Assembly: GCF_011397635.1 (NCBI RefSeq)
Contig: NC_064765.1
Location: forward strand, 2,044,501-2,108,500
Source of the DNA: Epinephelus fuscoguttatus
Lineage: Eukaryota > Chordata > Actinopteri > Perciformes > Serranidae
Reading direction: 5' to 3'
DNA: 64,000 bases
A program made the position numbers and the translations under genes. Positions 34,356 through 44,300 of the stretch are shown here, piece by piece. How positions within the stretch are numbered: the stretch's first letter is position 1; each line of letters begins with the position of its first letter. The notes under the pieces are model-generated. The model was not told the DNA's origin and did not search any database. It was given only the letters and a program-made list of their open reading frames with translations.

Positions 34356-35383
34356 TACCGTAGGAAACCTCGGAGTGATATTTGATCAAGATTTGTCTTT
34401 TAATTCTCATTTAAAGCAAACCTCACGGACTGCATTTTTTCATCTGCGTAATATTGTGAAAATTAGGCCTATCCTGACCCGAAAAGATGCAGAAAAATTG
34501 GTCCACGCTTTTGTTACCTCAAGGCTGGATTATTGTAACTCTCTATTATCAGGTAGCTCTAGTAAGTCCTTAAAAACTCTCCAGCTAATTCAGAATGCAG
34601 CAGCACGTGTACTAACAGGAACTAAGAAACAAGATCATATCTCTCCTGTTTTAGCTTCTCTGCACTGGCTCCCTGTAAAATCCAGAATTGAATTTAAAAC
34701 CCTACTGTTAACTTATAAAGCTCTAAATGGTCAAGCTCCGTCATATCTTAGAGAGCTCATAGTGCCATATTATCCCACCAGAACACTGCGCTCTGAGAAC
34801 GCAGGGTTACTCGTGGTCCCTAAAGTCTCCAAAAGTAGATCAGGAGCCAGAGCCTTCAGCTATCAGGCTCCTCTCCTGTGGAATCATCTTCCTGTTACGG
34901 TCCGGGAGGCAGACACCGTCTCCACATTTAAGACTAGACTTAAGACTTTCCTCTTTGATAAAGCTTATAGTTAGGGCTGGCTCAGGCTTGCCCTGTACCA
35001 GCCCCTAGTTAGGCTGACTTAGGCCTAGTCTGCCGGAGGACCCCCCTATAATACACCGGGCACCTTCTCACCTTCTCTCTCTCTCTCTCTGTCTCTTTCT
35101 CTCTCTCTCTCTCTCTGTCTCACTGTGTCATGTGGATTACTGTTCTGTACGACATCTATTGCACGTCTGTCCGTCCTGGAAGAGGGATCCCTCCTCAGTT
35201 GCTCTTCCTGAGGTTTCTACCGTTTTTTTTCCCCGTTAAAGGGTTTTTTGGGGAGTTTTTCCTGATCAGCTGTGAGGGTCATAAGGACAGAGGGATGTCG
35301 TATGCTGTAAAGCCCTGTGAGGCAAACTGTGATTTGTGATATTGGGCTTTATAAATAAAACTGAAATTGAAATTGAATTGAAA
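34356..35383 (+). mobile_element. L2-like LINE, 5'-truncated copy 1
   Basis: Homology with the copy at 53,090-54,868 begins at TACCGTAGGAAACCTCGG (34,356) and runs to a short (AAATTG)n tail. It includes the C-terminal coding region, a stop at 34,972-34,974, a 3' UTR with a (CT)n run (about 35,073-35,120), and the terminal GATATTGGGCTTTATAAATA segment. It is inserted in a minisatellite. Compared with copy 2 it lacks about 0.5 kb of 3' UTR between two CT runs. Confidence 0.9.
34375..34974 (+). pseudogene. C-terminal fragment of L2-like reverse transcriptase protein
   Basis: An open frame of about 199 codons reading the domain downstream of the polymerase, with landmarks LDYCNSLLSG, NAAARVLTGT, LHWLPVKSRIEFK and PLLWNHLP. 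It differs from copy 2 at only four residues by eye, so the two insertions are young. The polymerase motifs are absent because of 5' truncation. Confidence 0.85.
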
Positions 35384-35425
35384 CGAGGTGCAAAACAACT
35401 ACAAAAAGACAAAACCACCACAGAG
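35384..35425. repeat. Minisatellite, right remnant after LINE insertion
   Basis: GGTGCAAAACAACTACAAAA and AGACAAAACCACC continue the array broken by the L2-like copy. Confidence 0.6.
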
Positions 35426-35905
35426 TCTTTGAGTCTTGCTCCTCTGTAGCAGAAGTGGTGGGGCCTTTTGTATACCTGTACCCAGGGGCCCACTGTCTCA
35501 TAATGTGCCCAGGCTGCAGACATTGCGTAGGACAAAAATACTGTGCTTTGAATAATAATAAATTAACTGATCTGAATTTCTTCACATCGACTCATTTGCC
35601 CTGTTTGAAAAGTCCTGAATCTGTGACGATGCAAACTGTTTCACAGGTTTGACTTCTGGACAGTTTGGATCTTTTGAAGTGGCTGTGCGAGGTACTGATC
35701 CACAGTCAGTGTGTTACCTACAGTAGATGTCATGTTAGCAGTTAGCAGCTAACTCAAAGAAGAAGAACAGCAGCTGTCTGTCATGTTCCCGGTTTGGAGA
35801 AGCAGGTTGAGGTACCCACACAGAAGCTGAGTAATGTGCAGCTGGACAGCAGGAAAATGTATCTTAGCCACTTGTCGGTGAAGATTCTCAGTCAGGTCAT
35901 GGTAA
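35426..35905. other. Intergenic sequence, no feature seen
   Basis: Non-coding; no exon or repeat is recognised. Confidence 0.5.
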
Positions 35906-36179
35906 TCGTAAGTGCTAATAGCGTAGGCAACTGGACTTGGTTGTGTTTCTTGAAGATGTTTCGCCTCTGGTGGGTCAACGACTCACATTGTGACCTTATG
36001 ACTCTGAAACTAAGAGCTCACATGACCCCTACGACTCTGCAAGGGCTCCCACCCACACAGGGTTTATAGTCTGCAACTTCGTACCAGTCATTTAGAACTG
36101 AAGAAGCTTCTTGGATGAGAGGCGAAACGTCTTCAAGAAACGCAAGCAAGTCCAGTTGCCTACGATATAGCACTTACGT
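35906..36179. mobile_element. Palindromic MITE with ~60-bp inverted repeats
   Basis: The left end TCGTAAGTGCTAATAGCGTA followed by GGCAACTGGACTTG pairs with the right end, whose reverse complement reads ACGTAAGTGCTATATCGTA and then GGCAACTGGACTTG. Both arms continue through TTTCTTGAAGA-GTTTCGCCTC. It is 274 bp with no coding capacity. Superfamily is not assigned. Confidence 0.8.
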
Positions 36180-38215
36180 ATCGTAGCCACCTAAAATAAT
36201 CAATATCAGTGTAAATGTTTGCTGTATTGGGAATATTTTCACCAGAATACATTTCTGTCAGACAGGCCTTTGTGATGCAGAGGCTGTTAACAACATGAGT
36301 TTCCTATCTACACTCTGGTCAAAGCCCCCAGACTTCACTGAGAAATTATGCTTTATATATTTTCACAACAAGTATTTTTTCATTTGTTCATAACTAAATT
36401 AATCACAGTTGTTGATTCCTGTGAAATTCACGCTGCAACTAGCAACTGTTTTCTGTATCAGTTAATTTACCGCTTATTTTAAACGAGTTATTTTGCCTAT
36501 AAAAAGGGTAGAAAACATATCAATTTTCTACAATAAGATGTCTTCAAACTGCTCGTTGTGTCGAACAGTCCAAAGCCCACAAATGTTCAGTTTACTGTCA
36601 CATCAGATAAAGAAGAGCAACAAGGACTTAAGGGCAGCTCCATCTGCGTTTTTTGACACAGAAATACCCACTGAGCCGTTAGCAAAAGGCAGTGACGCAG
36701 ATTAGAGTGCTGATGACAATAATACTGATGGGTTAGTTCTGATTTTCCAAAGTGAACAGTAGACCAGCAGCTCCTGTGTTCAGCTGTGATAAATTTATGT
36801 TTTTCTCAGCAGAGTCTGGCCATGAAGAGCGTGTTATAACAGCTTCAATTTCCAGTCCGTATTCTCTGTCTGACAGTAAGATACAGAAGTGAAAATATTC
36901 TCAATATAGCGTACACTTTGACTGATATTGAGGCTCTATAAATCTGTTTTGACGTTTGTATTAATAAGTCAAATTTGTTCATCTTAACAGGTAAAATTAT
37001 GAAGTCTTAACACGTCAAATGTGCGTTTAGACAACATGCTCCATTCGTCTGCCTTAACGACACAATGTTTGACACATTTTTACAACTGCTAATTTATGTA
37101 ATTGGAGTTCTACTGAGTGAAACATGGCGCAGAGTTCAGCAGCAGACCTCAGTAACATCAGTAATATATAGTGGTAGTAAAAGAAATAACTTCAGGCATT
37201 CATTTTATACGATATGAAAGAATGAAGGCAAATCAGCCACACACTCAGAATGCATAACTAAACACTATGTCCAGTATTAAAGATCCTAAGAAGTCAGAAA
37301 TGTACTCGTTCAGGGACATCTTCTGTTGCCATATTGAGCAATTTGACGCATTAAGACGTTATAGTTTTACCTGAAACAGAGAAACGCTGCACCTTCAGCA
37401 GGTGAATGTAGAAACAGCCTTGTGGAGTCAGACCCTGAGAGTACATCACTCTGCACGGTGAAGGTCAAACATCCAGCCGCAGCAACAAGGAGACAAACAC
37501 ACAGTTTCACTGCAGGGAGACTTAAGAGTTCAATGAAATCTGAGCGCTGTGGACTGATACACATACAACAAATAACACGCTGCTGAGTCTGAGGAAAAAC
37601 TGACTTTTTGGAAATTATAATCAAGAAACAAACGCACCATATGACACCTGAACGTTACATCTGAGAGCGTCTCACTCTAAAGCTGTGGATATTAACCTGC
37701 TGATGTATTAATAACTTTACCAAGCGAAGGCAGACTCAGAGTCTACAGGTGGATGCAGGGTGGAGGAGGGGCTTATGACGTTCTGCATGAACAGCAGCAA
37801 GTGCCAGCTAAGCTCTCAGGTGAGCCATGTCACAGCAGGTGAGCAGAGTGCTGACAGTACTGGATTTATCCTGAGCCGACTGCAGGAAGCAGAACGTGAA
37901 GCAGAGACTCCGCTGAGACTGAAGACCCTCTGTTTGGATCAGCTGCTGTTGGACAGCGTCACCTCTGGAGTCAAGATACTCAGCACAGGTTCTGAGAGCT
38001 GCTGGCAGAGAGGCCACTAACTGTGGTTACCAGTTTATTATTTTCTGTGTTCAGGATGTTTCTGGCCATGTTCTCCAGAGCACTCAGGTGAGGTCGGGGC
38101 ACAAATATAGCTATAGGTTTACTTTCACTTTCACTGACAAGTGTGTTCTCAAGCAGTAGCCAACAGTACCCGAAAGGCCTTCAGGTGTAATTTGCTGAAA
38201 GATAAATCTTGATTT
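36180..38215. other. Intergenic sequence, no gene seen
   Basis: Only short fortuitous frames on both strands; no exon with splice context and no clear repeat. Confidence 0.55.
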
Positions 38216-38290
38216 TATATACTGTGTGGCCAAAAGTAAGTGGACACACCTGCTTTTACTTTTGTGATTTTGTGTTTTGGGCTCTTTCTT
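38216..38290. mobile_element. Possible Tc1-like terminal fragment
   Basis: ATACTGTGTGGCCAAAAGTA followed by AGTGGACACACC resembles the terminus of a Tc1/mariner-type fish MITE. The partner end was not found. Confidence 0.35.
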
Positions 38291-38319
38291 TTTTCCAATG
38301 AAAGGAAACTGCTAATAAT

Positions 38320-39600
38320 TATGTTTTCAGGTCTGTATGTCTGTACGTATGTCCATCCCATCCTTGTGAACACGATGTCTCAAGAACGCCTCAATGGAAT
38401 TTCTTTAAACTTTGAAAACAACACTGACGTGGACTCAAGGATGAACTGATTAGATTTTGGTGACTGAAGGTCAAGATCACCATGACTTAAGGCCCGAACA
38501 TGGACTCTGCGAGGAATGTCCGCAGTCATTTGGGCTTACATACTCAAGCGCACTTCCGCGTTGTAGTTTCCTGTAAAAATGTCCGTGAAAAATCCCCGCG
38601 ATGTGAAAAAAACATGCCGAGCAGTCAGTGGTGCGCGGAGCGGAGTCCGCGCGGTCGTAAAATCTGAGCTTTGCGCGCACAGGGCTTGCGGACGTCCGCT
38701 TTGAGTCCATTCCGCGTACGTTCTGTCCAAGTATGTTCAGGCCTTTAGCATCCATCTCGTTCTAGTGATCGTAATATCTCAAGAACACCTGAAGGGAATT
38801 TCTTCATATTTGGCACAAACGCCCACTTGGACTGGAGAATGACCTGATTTGAATGTTGTGGTCAAAGATCAGTGTGATCTCACAAAACATTTGTCCATAA
38901 CTGAAGAATTCATTCACTAATTCTGACAAAATTTCACACAAATGTCTAACAGGATAAAATAATGAAGGTCAAAAGGTCAAAGGTCAGCTTGACTGTGACA
39001 TCATCATGTTTTAACGTCATATCTCAGGAACAGAAGGGGAGACATTTGGTCAGATACTGAATTGGTGACTCTAATCTTGAAACTGTGCTGATTGTATAGA
39101 TCTTCTGTGTGTGAAGCATCCATGTTTTCACTGACATGGACGGAGACTGTAACTGCAACCTGTTTTAGGATGTTTTAAGAGGTCACGCTGACCTTTGACC
39201 TTCAAGCACAAAATCCTAATCAGTAGATTCTTAAGTCTAAGTAAACGTTTGCCAGATTTAAAGAAATTCCCTCAAAGTGTTCTCGAGATATCGCGTTCAC
39301 AAGAATGAGACAGATACAAGATCACAGTGACCTTGACCTTTGACCACCAAAATCTAATCAGTTTCCCAGACTTAACGTGGATGTTTGTGCCAAATTTGAA
39401 GAAACTTCCTCAAGGTGTCCTCGAGATATCGCATGCGTGAGAATGGGATGAACAGTCAGTTCATCCCCGGGTAGACGTTTGTGCCAAATTTGAAAAAAAA
39501 AAATCCTTTATAGCATTCTTGAGATATCACGTTCACAAGAATGAGACGGACGGTCAGACGGACAACCTGAAAACATAATGTCTCTGGCTACGGTGATCAC
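38320..39600. repeat. Inverted arrangement of the nuclear-receptor-motif repeat
   Basis: Copies of the family seen at 3945-5130. From about 38,320 to 39,130 they lie in reverse orientation; from 39,179 to 39,600 they run forward with a ~140-bp period, giving a large imperfect palindrome. A perfect AGGTCA-N3-TGACCT palindrome lies at 39,180-39,194, overlapping a DR1 at 39,189-39,200. A MITE is inserted in the left half. Confidence 0.75.
38490..38744. mobile_element. Harbinger-type MITE with TTA target-site duplication
   Basis: A 255-bp GC-rich element with left end AGGCCCGAACATGGACT and right end, reverse-complemented, AGGCCTGAACATACTTGGAC. TTA flanks both sides (38,487-38,489 and 38,745-38,747). 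It has no coding capacity and is inserted into the repeat at 38,320-39,600. Confidence 0.75.
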
Positions 39601-39779
39601 TGGCATTGAGGTATAATTAGAAAATGCGGACAGAGGGCGGAGTCTCTGCAGGAAGTGATGATTTAGAGCGGTTACTTCTGTGTGAGTCTGTTTTGTTTTT
39701 TAGGAAAATACAACTGAGACACTTTAAGATACTATAAATCTTAGTAAAGTTAGTAAACTGCTTTCTTCCACAGTGACCT

Positions 39780-39966
39780 GGAACAGCACCGCCCTCTGCT
39801 GGTCTCACAGTGGAACAGCACCGCCCTCTGCTGGTCTCACGTGGAACAGCACCGCCCTCTGCTGGTCTCACAGTGGAACAGCACCGCCCTCTGCTGGTCT
39901 CACGTGGAACAGCACCGCCCTCTGCTGGTCTCACAGTGGAACAGCACCGCCCTCTGCTGGTGTCAT
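39780..39966. repeat. Six-copy 31/32-bp tandem repeat containing CTCF-like cores
   Basis: Six head-to-tail copies of GAACAGCACCGCCCTCTGCT followed by GGTCTCAC. They start at 39,781, 39,813, 39,844, 39,876, 39,907 and 39,939, with alternating 32- and 31-bp periods (a 63-bp dimer). Copies are almost identical. On the minus strand each contains CCAGCAGAGGGCGG, a full match to the CTCF core consensus. The long frames here on both strands are by-products of the repetition. Confidence 0.95.
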
Positions 39967-41232
39967 AGTGTAAACCCACTGGTTGCTTGTTAAAGTTGTG
40001 TTATTGAGTTCACAGGTGTTTTTATCCCGACGTTGACTCTGTGTTTCTTTTATTCCCCCTGAGACGTACATAACCTCTAAATCCTCCTCCTGTGTGTTCT
40101 ATCATTTTTAACGTGCCGTCCCCGGTGCCTCGTTTTTGGAAAATGCACTGCGTGTCCTTGATTGCAGAGTACACAAGTTTCAAAGAATACGCCTTGGGTA
40201 ATGCTAAAAATGGGTTTTATTTTATAAAACAGAAAAAAGGAGAAGATCAAAGGAACTGATGTTGGCATCCCGACAGAAGCCCCCCCCCCCACCCCTCGTC
40301 TATAAATCCTCGCTCTGGTTTTGGATTTTGCTGCCAGCACAAAAACTGGGAGGCTTTTATGAGGCCGGGAGGAGGAGCAGGAGAGTCTGAGGCTTCACAG
40401 GGGGCCGCTGTCGGAGGTACAACAGATGTTCACAAGGTACAGGAATACATTTGTTATTTGTTGTGTCTGGATGTTTCCACTGTCGCTCATCATTTCCTGT
40501 TTCACTCTGTATTCTGCCAACATCTCTACATGTCTTTCATTTGGGTTTCTAACATTTCCAGTCACTTCCTGTCTGTTTGGTTCTCCGCAGCGTCTCCTGA
40601 ATGATGACATTTTTGGTTCAAAGTGACATTAAACAGGTCCGACTTTGATCTTTCTCTGCTCCCTTTCTGCTGTTTGTTACTACGAGATGAATCAGACTTT
40701 GTGCCACACAACAACAACAACAAAACATCTCTGGTTCCTCCTACTCTTAAGGAACGAAGGTGCAGCAGCAGTCACAGCGAGGCAATAAAGCACTCTGAGA
40801 TTCATTTACACAAAGAAAAAAAAGACAAGAGGTCAGGTGGGTTCCTCAAGGTCACACTGTGACATTTGGAGTATGGTGAATCAGATAAATCGCAGTCTTT
40901 GATGTTGACGAGGAGCTTTTCACCGGCCTCTTCAGCTGCACTCTTTAATCTGCCACATTTTCCTTTCCACTCTTCAATTTGACAAACAGGATTTGAACTG
41001 AAGCCTCCCACACAGTAAACAGTCAACAGTGAGCTGCAAGTGGCTGACGGAGATATTTACCACTCTGTGTGTGTTTACCACCTCGTGCAATCTGAAGCAG
41101 CAGCTGCCAGCAGTCCCTTCTTCTTCTACTGCTGCAGGAATGTCACCAGTGTTAAGCAAACAGTCGGCCTGCGTGTGTGAACGCAAACACTCGCAGCTCG
41201 CCGTAGTTAAACTGGAGGTCGGCTGCTCCGCT
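39967..41232. other. Region downstream of ap5s1, probably including its 3' UTR
   Basis: No exon is recognised. A minus-strand AATAAA lies at 40,221-40,216 and another at 40,054-40,049, about 1.0-1.2 kb past the ap5s1 stop codon. Either could end its transcript. Confidence 0.4.
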
Positions 41233-41361
41233 TCACTTGGCCATGTAGGCCACCACTTCCTTCTCCAGGCTCTGGGCGAAGCGGTGGTTGAGGAAGAGGA
41301 GCTGGCCGTGAGGAAGCAGGCGGCTGAGCAGAGCGTCGATGCGGTTGCTCCTCAGCAGGAC
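41233..41361 (-). CDS. ap5s1: ap5s1 exon 3 (terminal coding exon)
   Basis: Begins after CCCTCCAG in phase 0 with VLLRSNRIDALLSRLLPHGQ, ends VVAYMAK, stop TGA at 41,235-41,233. Forty-two residues. Confidence 0.95.
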   Translation of the reverse strand, partial: VLLRSNRIDALLSRLLPHGQLLFLNHRFAQSLEKEVVAYMAK

Positions 41362-44300
41362 CTGGAGGGAAAGTGTTGTTAGTGACGGCGTCGTGCAGAG
41401 TTTTTTACGACTGCAGTTAGTTACAGATGGTGATAAAACCCGTACGGCTGCAGTCTGCTTTCATTACTGTTGTCTGTTTTTCTTTAACGGCCGTTTGTGT
41501 AACGAGTTGTTGCTGTTGTTGAACATTTGGTTAGCGACGCTGCACTCAGCAACAGATCTGTGGAGGTGAACTCTCCCACTGACGTGATCTCAACGCCTTT
41601 AAACAGGATTTTATTTAAATGCAACATCATTACAGCTGCAGCAGGTAAAAACACCTGTTCAGTCCAGCAGACGTCACTCAGACAGGAGGAAACAGCGGAT
41701 TAATACACATATGCTGGTCCAGGGAGTATTTGCAGCAGCAGGACTGTCTGATGGACGGAGTCAAAATAAACAACAGTGTGTGTGTTCATGGTAAAAGGAA
41801 CATGTCACCCAGTGAAACAGTGACAACATTTACATGCACAAAATATTGTAGTTTTTACCCCAAAAGGAAATACTTCTATTTCTGCCACAGCGCTCGCTAA
41901 CTTCAGTCGCTCATTAGACATTCTTGTCACCAAAACGTTGCAAACACTGAAGTGTATCACATGATTATAATGACGTTTAACGCAGCGCTGCAACTAGATT
42001 TTAAATGAGTAAAACAGGAACGTATTTCGAGCTCGGAGTAGAGCTGCTGCTCCTCCGCGTTGAGAAGGGGTCAGTTGGAGCCACATGTTTGAGTTGTGTG
42101 AAATGTATTCTCCCACCACTCCACTAGATGGCACTCCACTATGTCACTGGCTGAGGCAGACTGTGGTATTTAACTTCATCCCAGTCAGCACAGGCGTTGC
42201 TGATGTTAGGAAGCTAACTGTTTTCAGCTGTGCTCAGATTAAAATGTATATGACTGTATTTACTGGAAGTTAAACGGACATTACGGACACGGGTGAGGTA
42301 ATAAACAAATAACAATACACAGCACTGGTAAAGACTGGGAGTAATTTTCTGAGTACACGTCCGAACATTTCAGCCAATTAGAAACCAGCAGCGGCTAAAG
42401 TACAGGACTAGTCTCTACAGGGTCAGCTGAGGTGGTTCAACATCTGATCAGGATCCTCCTGGGCGCCTCCTATTGGAGGTGTTCTGGGCACGTCCCACTG
42501 GTAGGAGGCCCCGGGGCAGACCCAGAACACACTGCAGGGATTATATATCTCATCTGGCCTGGGAACACCTTGGGGTCCTCCAGGAGGAGCTGGAAAGTGT
42601 TGCTGAGGAGAGGGACGTCTGGGGTGCTTTGCTGCCCCTGAGACCTGGCTTTGGATAAGTGGATGAAAACGGATGGATGGATAGGAATGAATTTCGTGTT
42701 TTGTTAGACCTGTTTTGGGGATGTTTATGAACATATTTTAAACAGTAGCCTGAATCATGAACATATTCAAAACTTCTCCAAAACATCTCCAGATGTGAAA
42801 AACTGTTTTTCTAATTTCTAACTTTTCCATGGATTTCATGATTGTGGGAACCCTGGGAATAACACGCTGTTTATACGACCAGGATCAAATCAGTAGAACT
42901 CTCACATTTGCAATAATTATGGAATAATATTGGACATGAAGACACAGTCAGTGGGTACATTTATATAATAAAACATAATAAAACCTATTTTGATGCAAAG
43001 AAGCAAAATGACACGAGCGGCTCCGGCCGTCCCCTTTTCCATATGTTGGCATGATAAACGATACGTTAGCGCACATTAATCGGAGTATGTGCAGCTGCAA
43101 TTTTAGTGGAATATTCATTTTCATTAGCCATGTAAAGAGCTTATGATTTTCATTTCCAGAATAAAAGCTGGAGTATTCTGTGCCTGTGAGTGTCGTCAGT
43201 GGCTCATGGCTGTGGTTCTGTCACAGAGGAAGAAGATGTATTTTAGGCTTTAACTTCTGTTCACTGTTGAGTTTGGTCTTTTCATGGGATTTGTTGAATA
43301 TCATCAGACTTATCCTTTAAGACCAAAATCATAATTGTGTCCCAAATAACAGTGTCAGAGCTGAACTCTCCAATTATAAATCTGCTCTAATCCCCGCTTC
43401 ACAAACTGGCCAGCAGTGAGTCCAACACAGCCACTCACTCCAACTTGTTGAGTCCCAGCACAAGCACTGGTTAGAGACGAGTCAAGAGACTCGAGACTCG
43501 AGACCGACGTGTTCTTCAGCCAGAACTGTGAAGACACAAAGAAAGACTGTAGAAAAATAACCATGAGCACGATGTTTTAACGTGTCAGCTGGTCAGACGG
43601 CTGCTGGAAGATCGACAAACGTCTCGTTGTCCAGATGTTTTTACTGACGATTTTTCCTTTGTTGACATATTGGCACCCCCGGTGTCGCACCCCAAAAAAT
43701 ATCTGACAAGATGAAAATAATCTGGATGAATTTATCTCCTGAAGGTTGACTGGTCCACAACAAAAGACCGGCCACAGTCAAGCTTGGTCCGTGCAGTTGT
43801 GACGTCCAGATAAAAACAAGACTGAAGATCTAAGTTAAGGGTAAAGTTAAGGGATAATAATATTTCTCAGCCAGTCCTCTGTTGTCACACTGCTTCTAGT
43901 TCCTGCACATCATCATCATCATCATCTCAGCCTTCACACTGTGACAAACCAACAGTCACATCTGAGAAACCTTTAGTCCGTTTGTGAAAAACAGGAAAAG
44001 GGAGATTTCTCAGCTTTTCCTTCTTTAATGTGACGACACACTGCAAAGATTTAAAATGACTAAAGTCTCACATCTTAATACAACGTGAATTTTTAGTCAC
44101 ATTTTAAGATTTTAAAAAGACTGGAGATCTTTCAGGGTGCAGAAATTGACCCCATAGAGTCGCCCTGTGCTCTTTAACGCAGCTCTAAAAGGCTTCCTGG
44201 CTGTGCAGCACATATGTGAGGGAACATGAACACTGTGTGGTGCTCACCTCGCTGCCCTGCCCCAGCATGTGCAGGTGCTCCAGGCAGTGCCGGGTCAGGT

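Noticed and set aside
39780..39966. Possible CRISPR-like array of regular repeats
   Set aside because: Repeats are adjacent with no variable spacers, and the genome is vertebrate. It is a minisatellite.
39617..39979. Open frames on both strands with repeating WNSTALCWSHSGTAPPSAG-type peptides
   Set aside because: Both are direct consequences of the six-copy tandem repeat, whose dimer length (63 bp) is a multiple of three. No start context, splice site or domain.
41029..41382. 117-codon plus-strand frame
   Set aside because: Antisense to ap5s1 exon 3, which explains the open reading.
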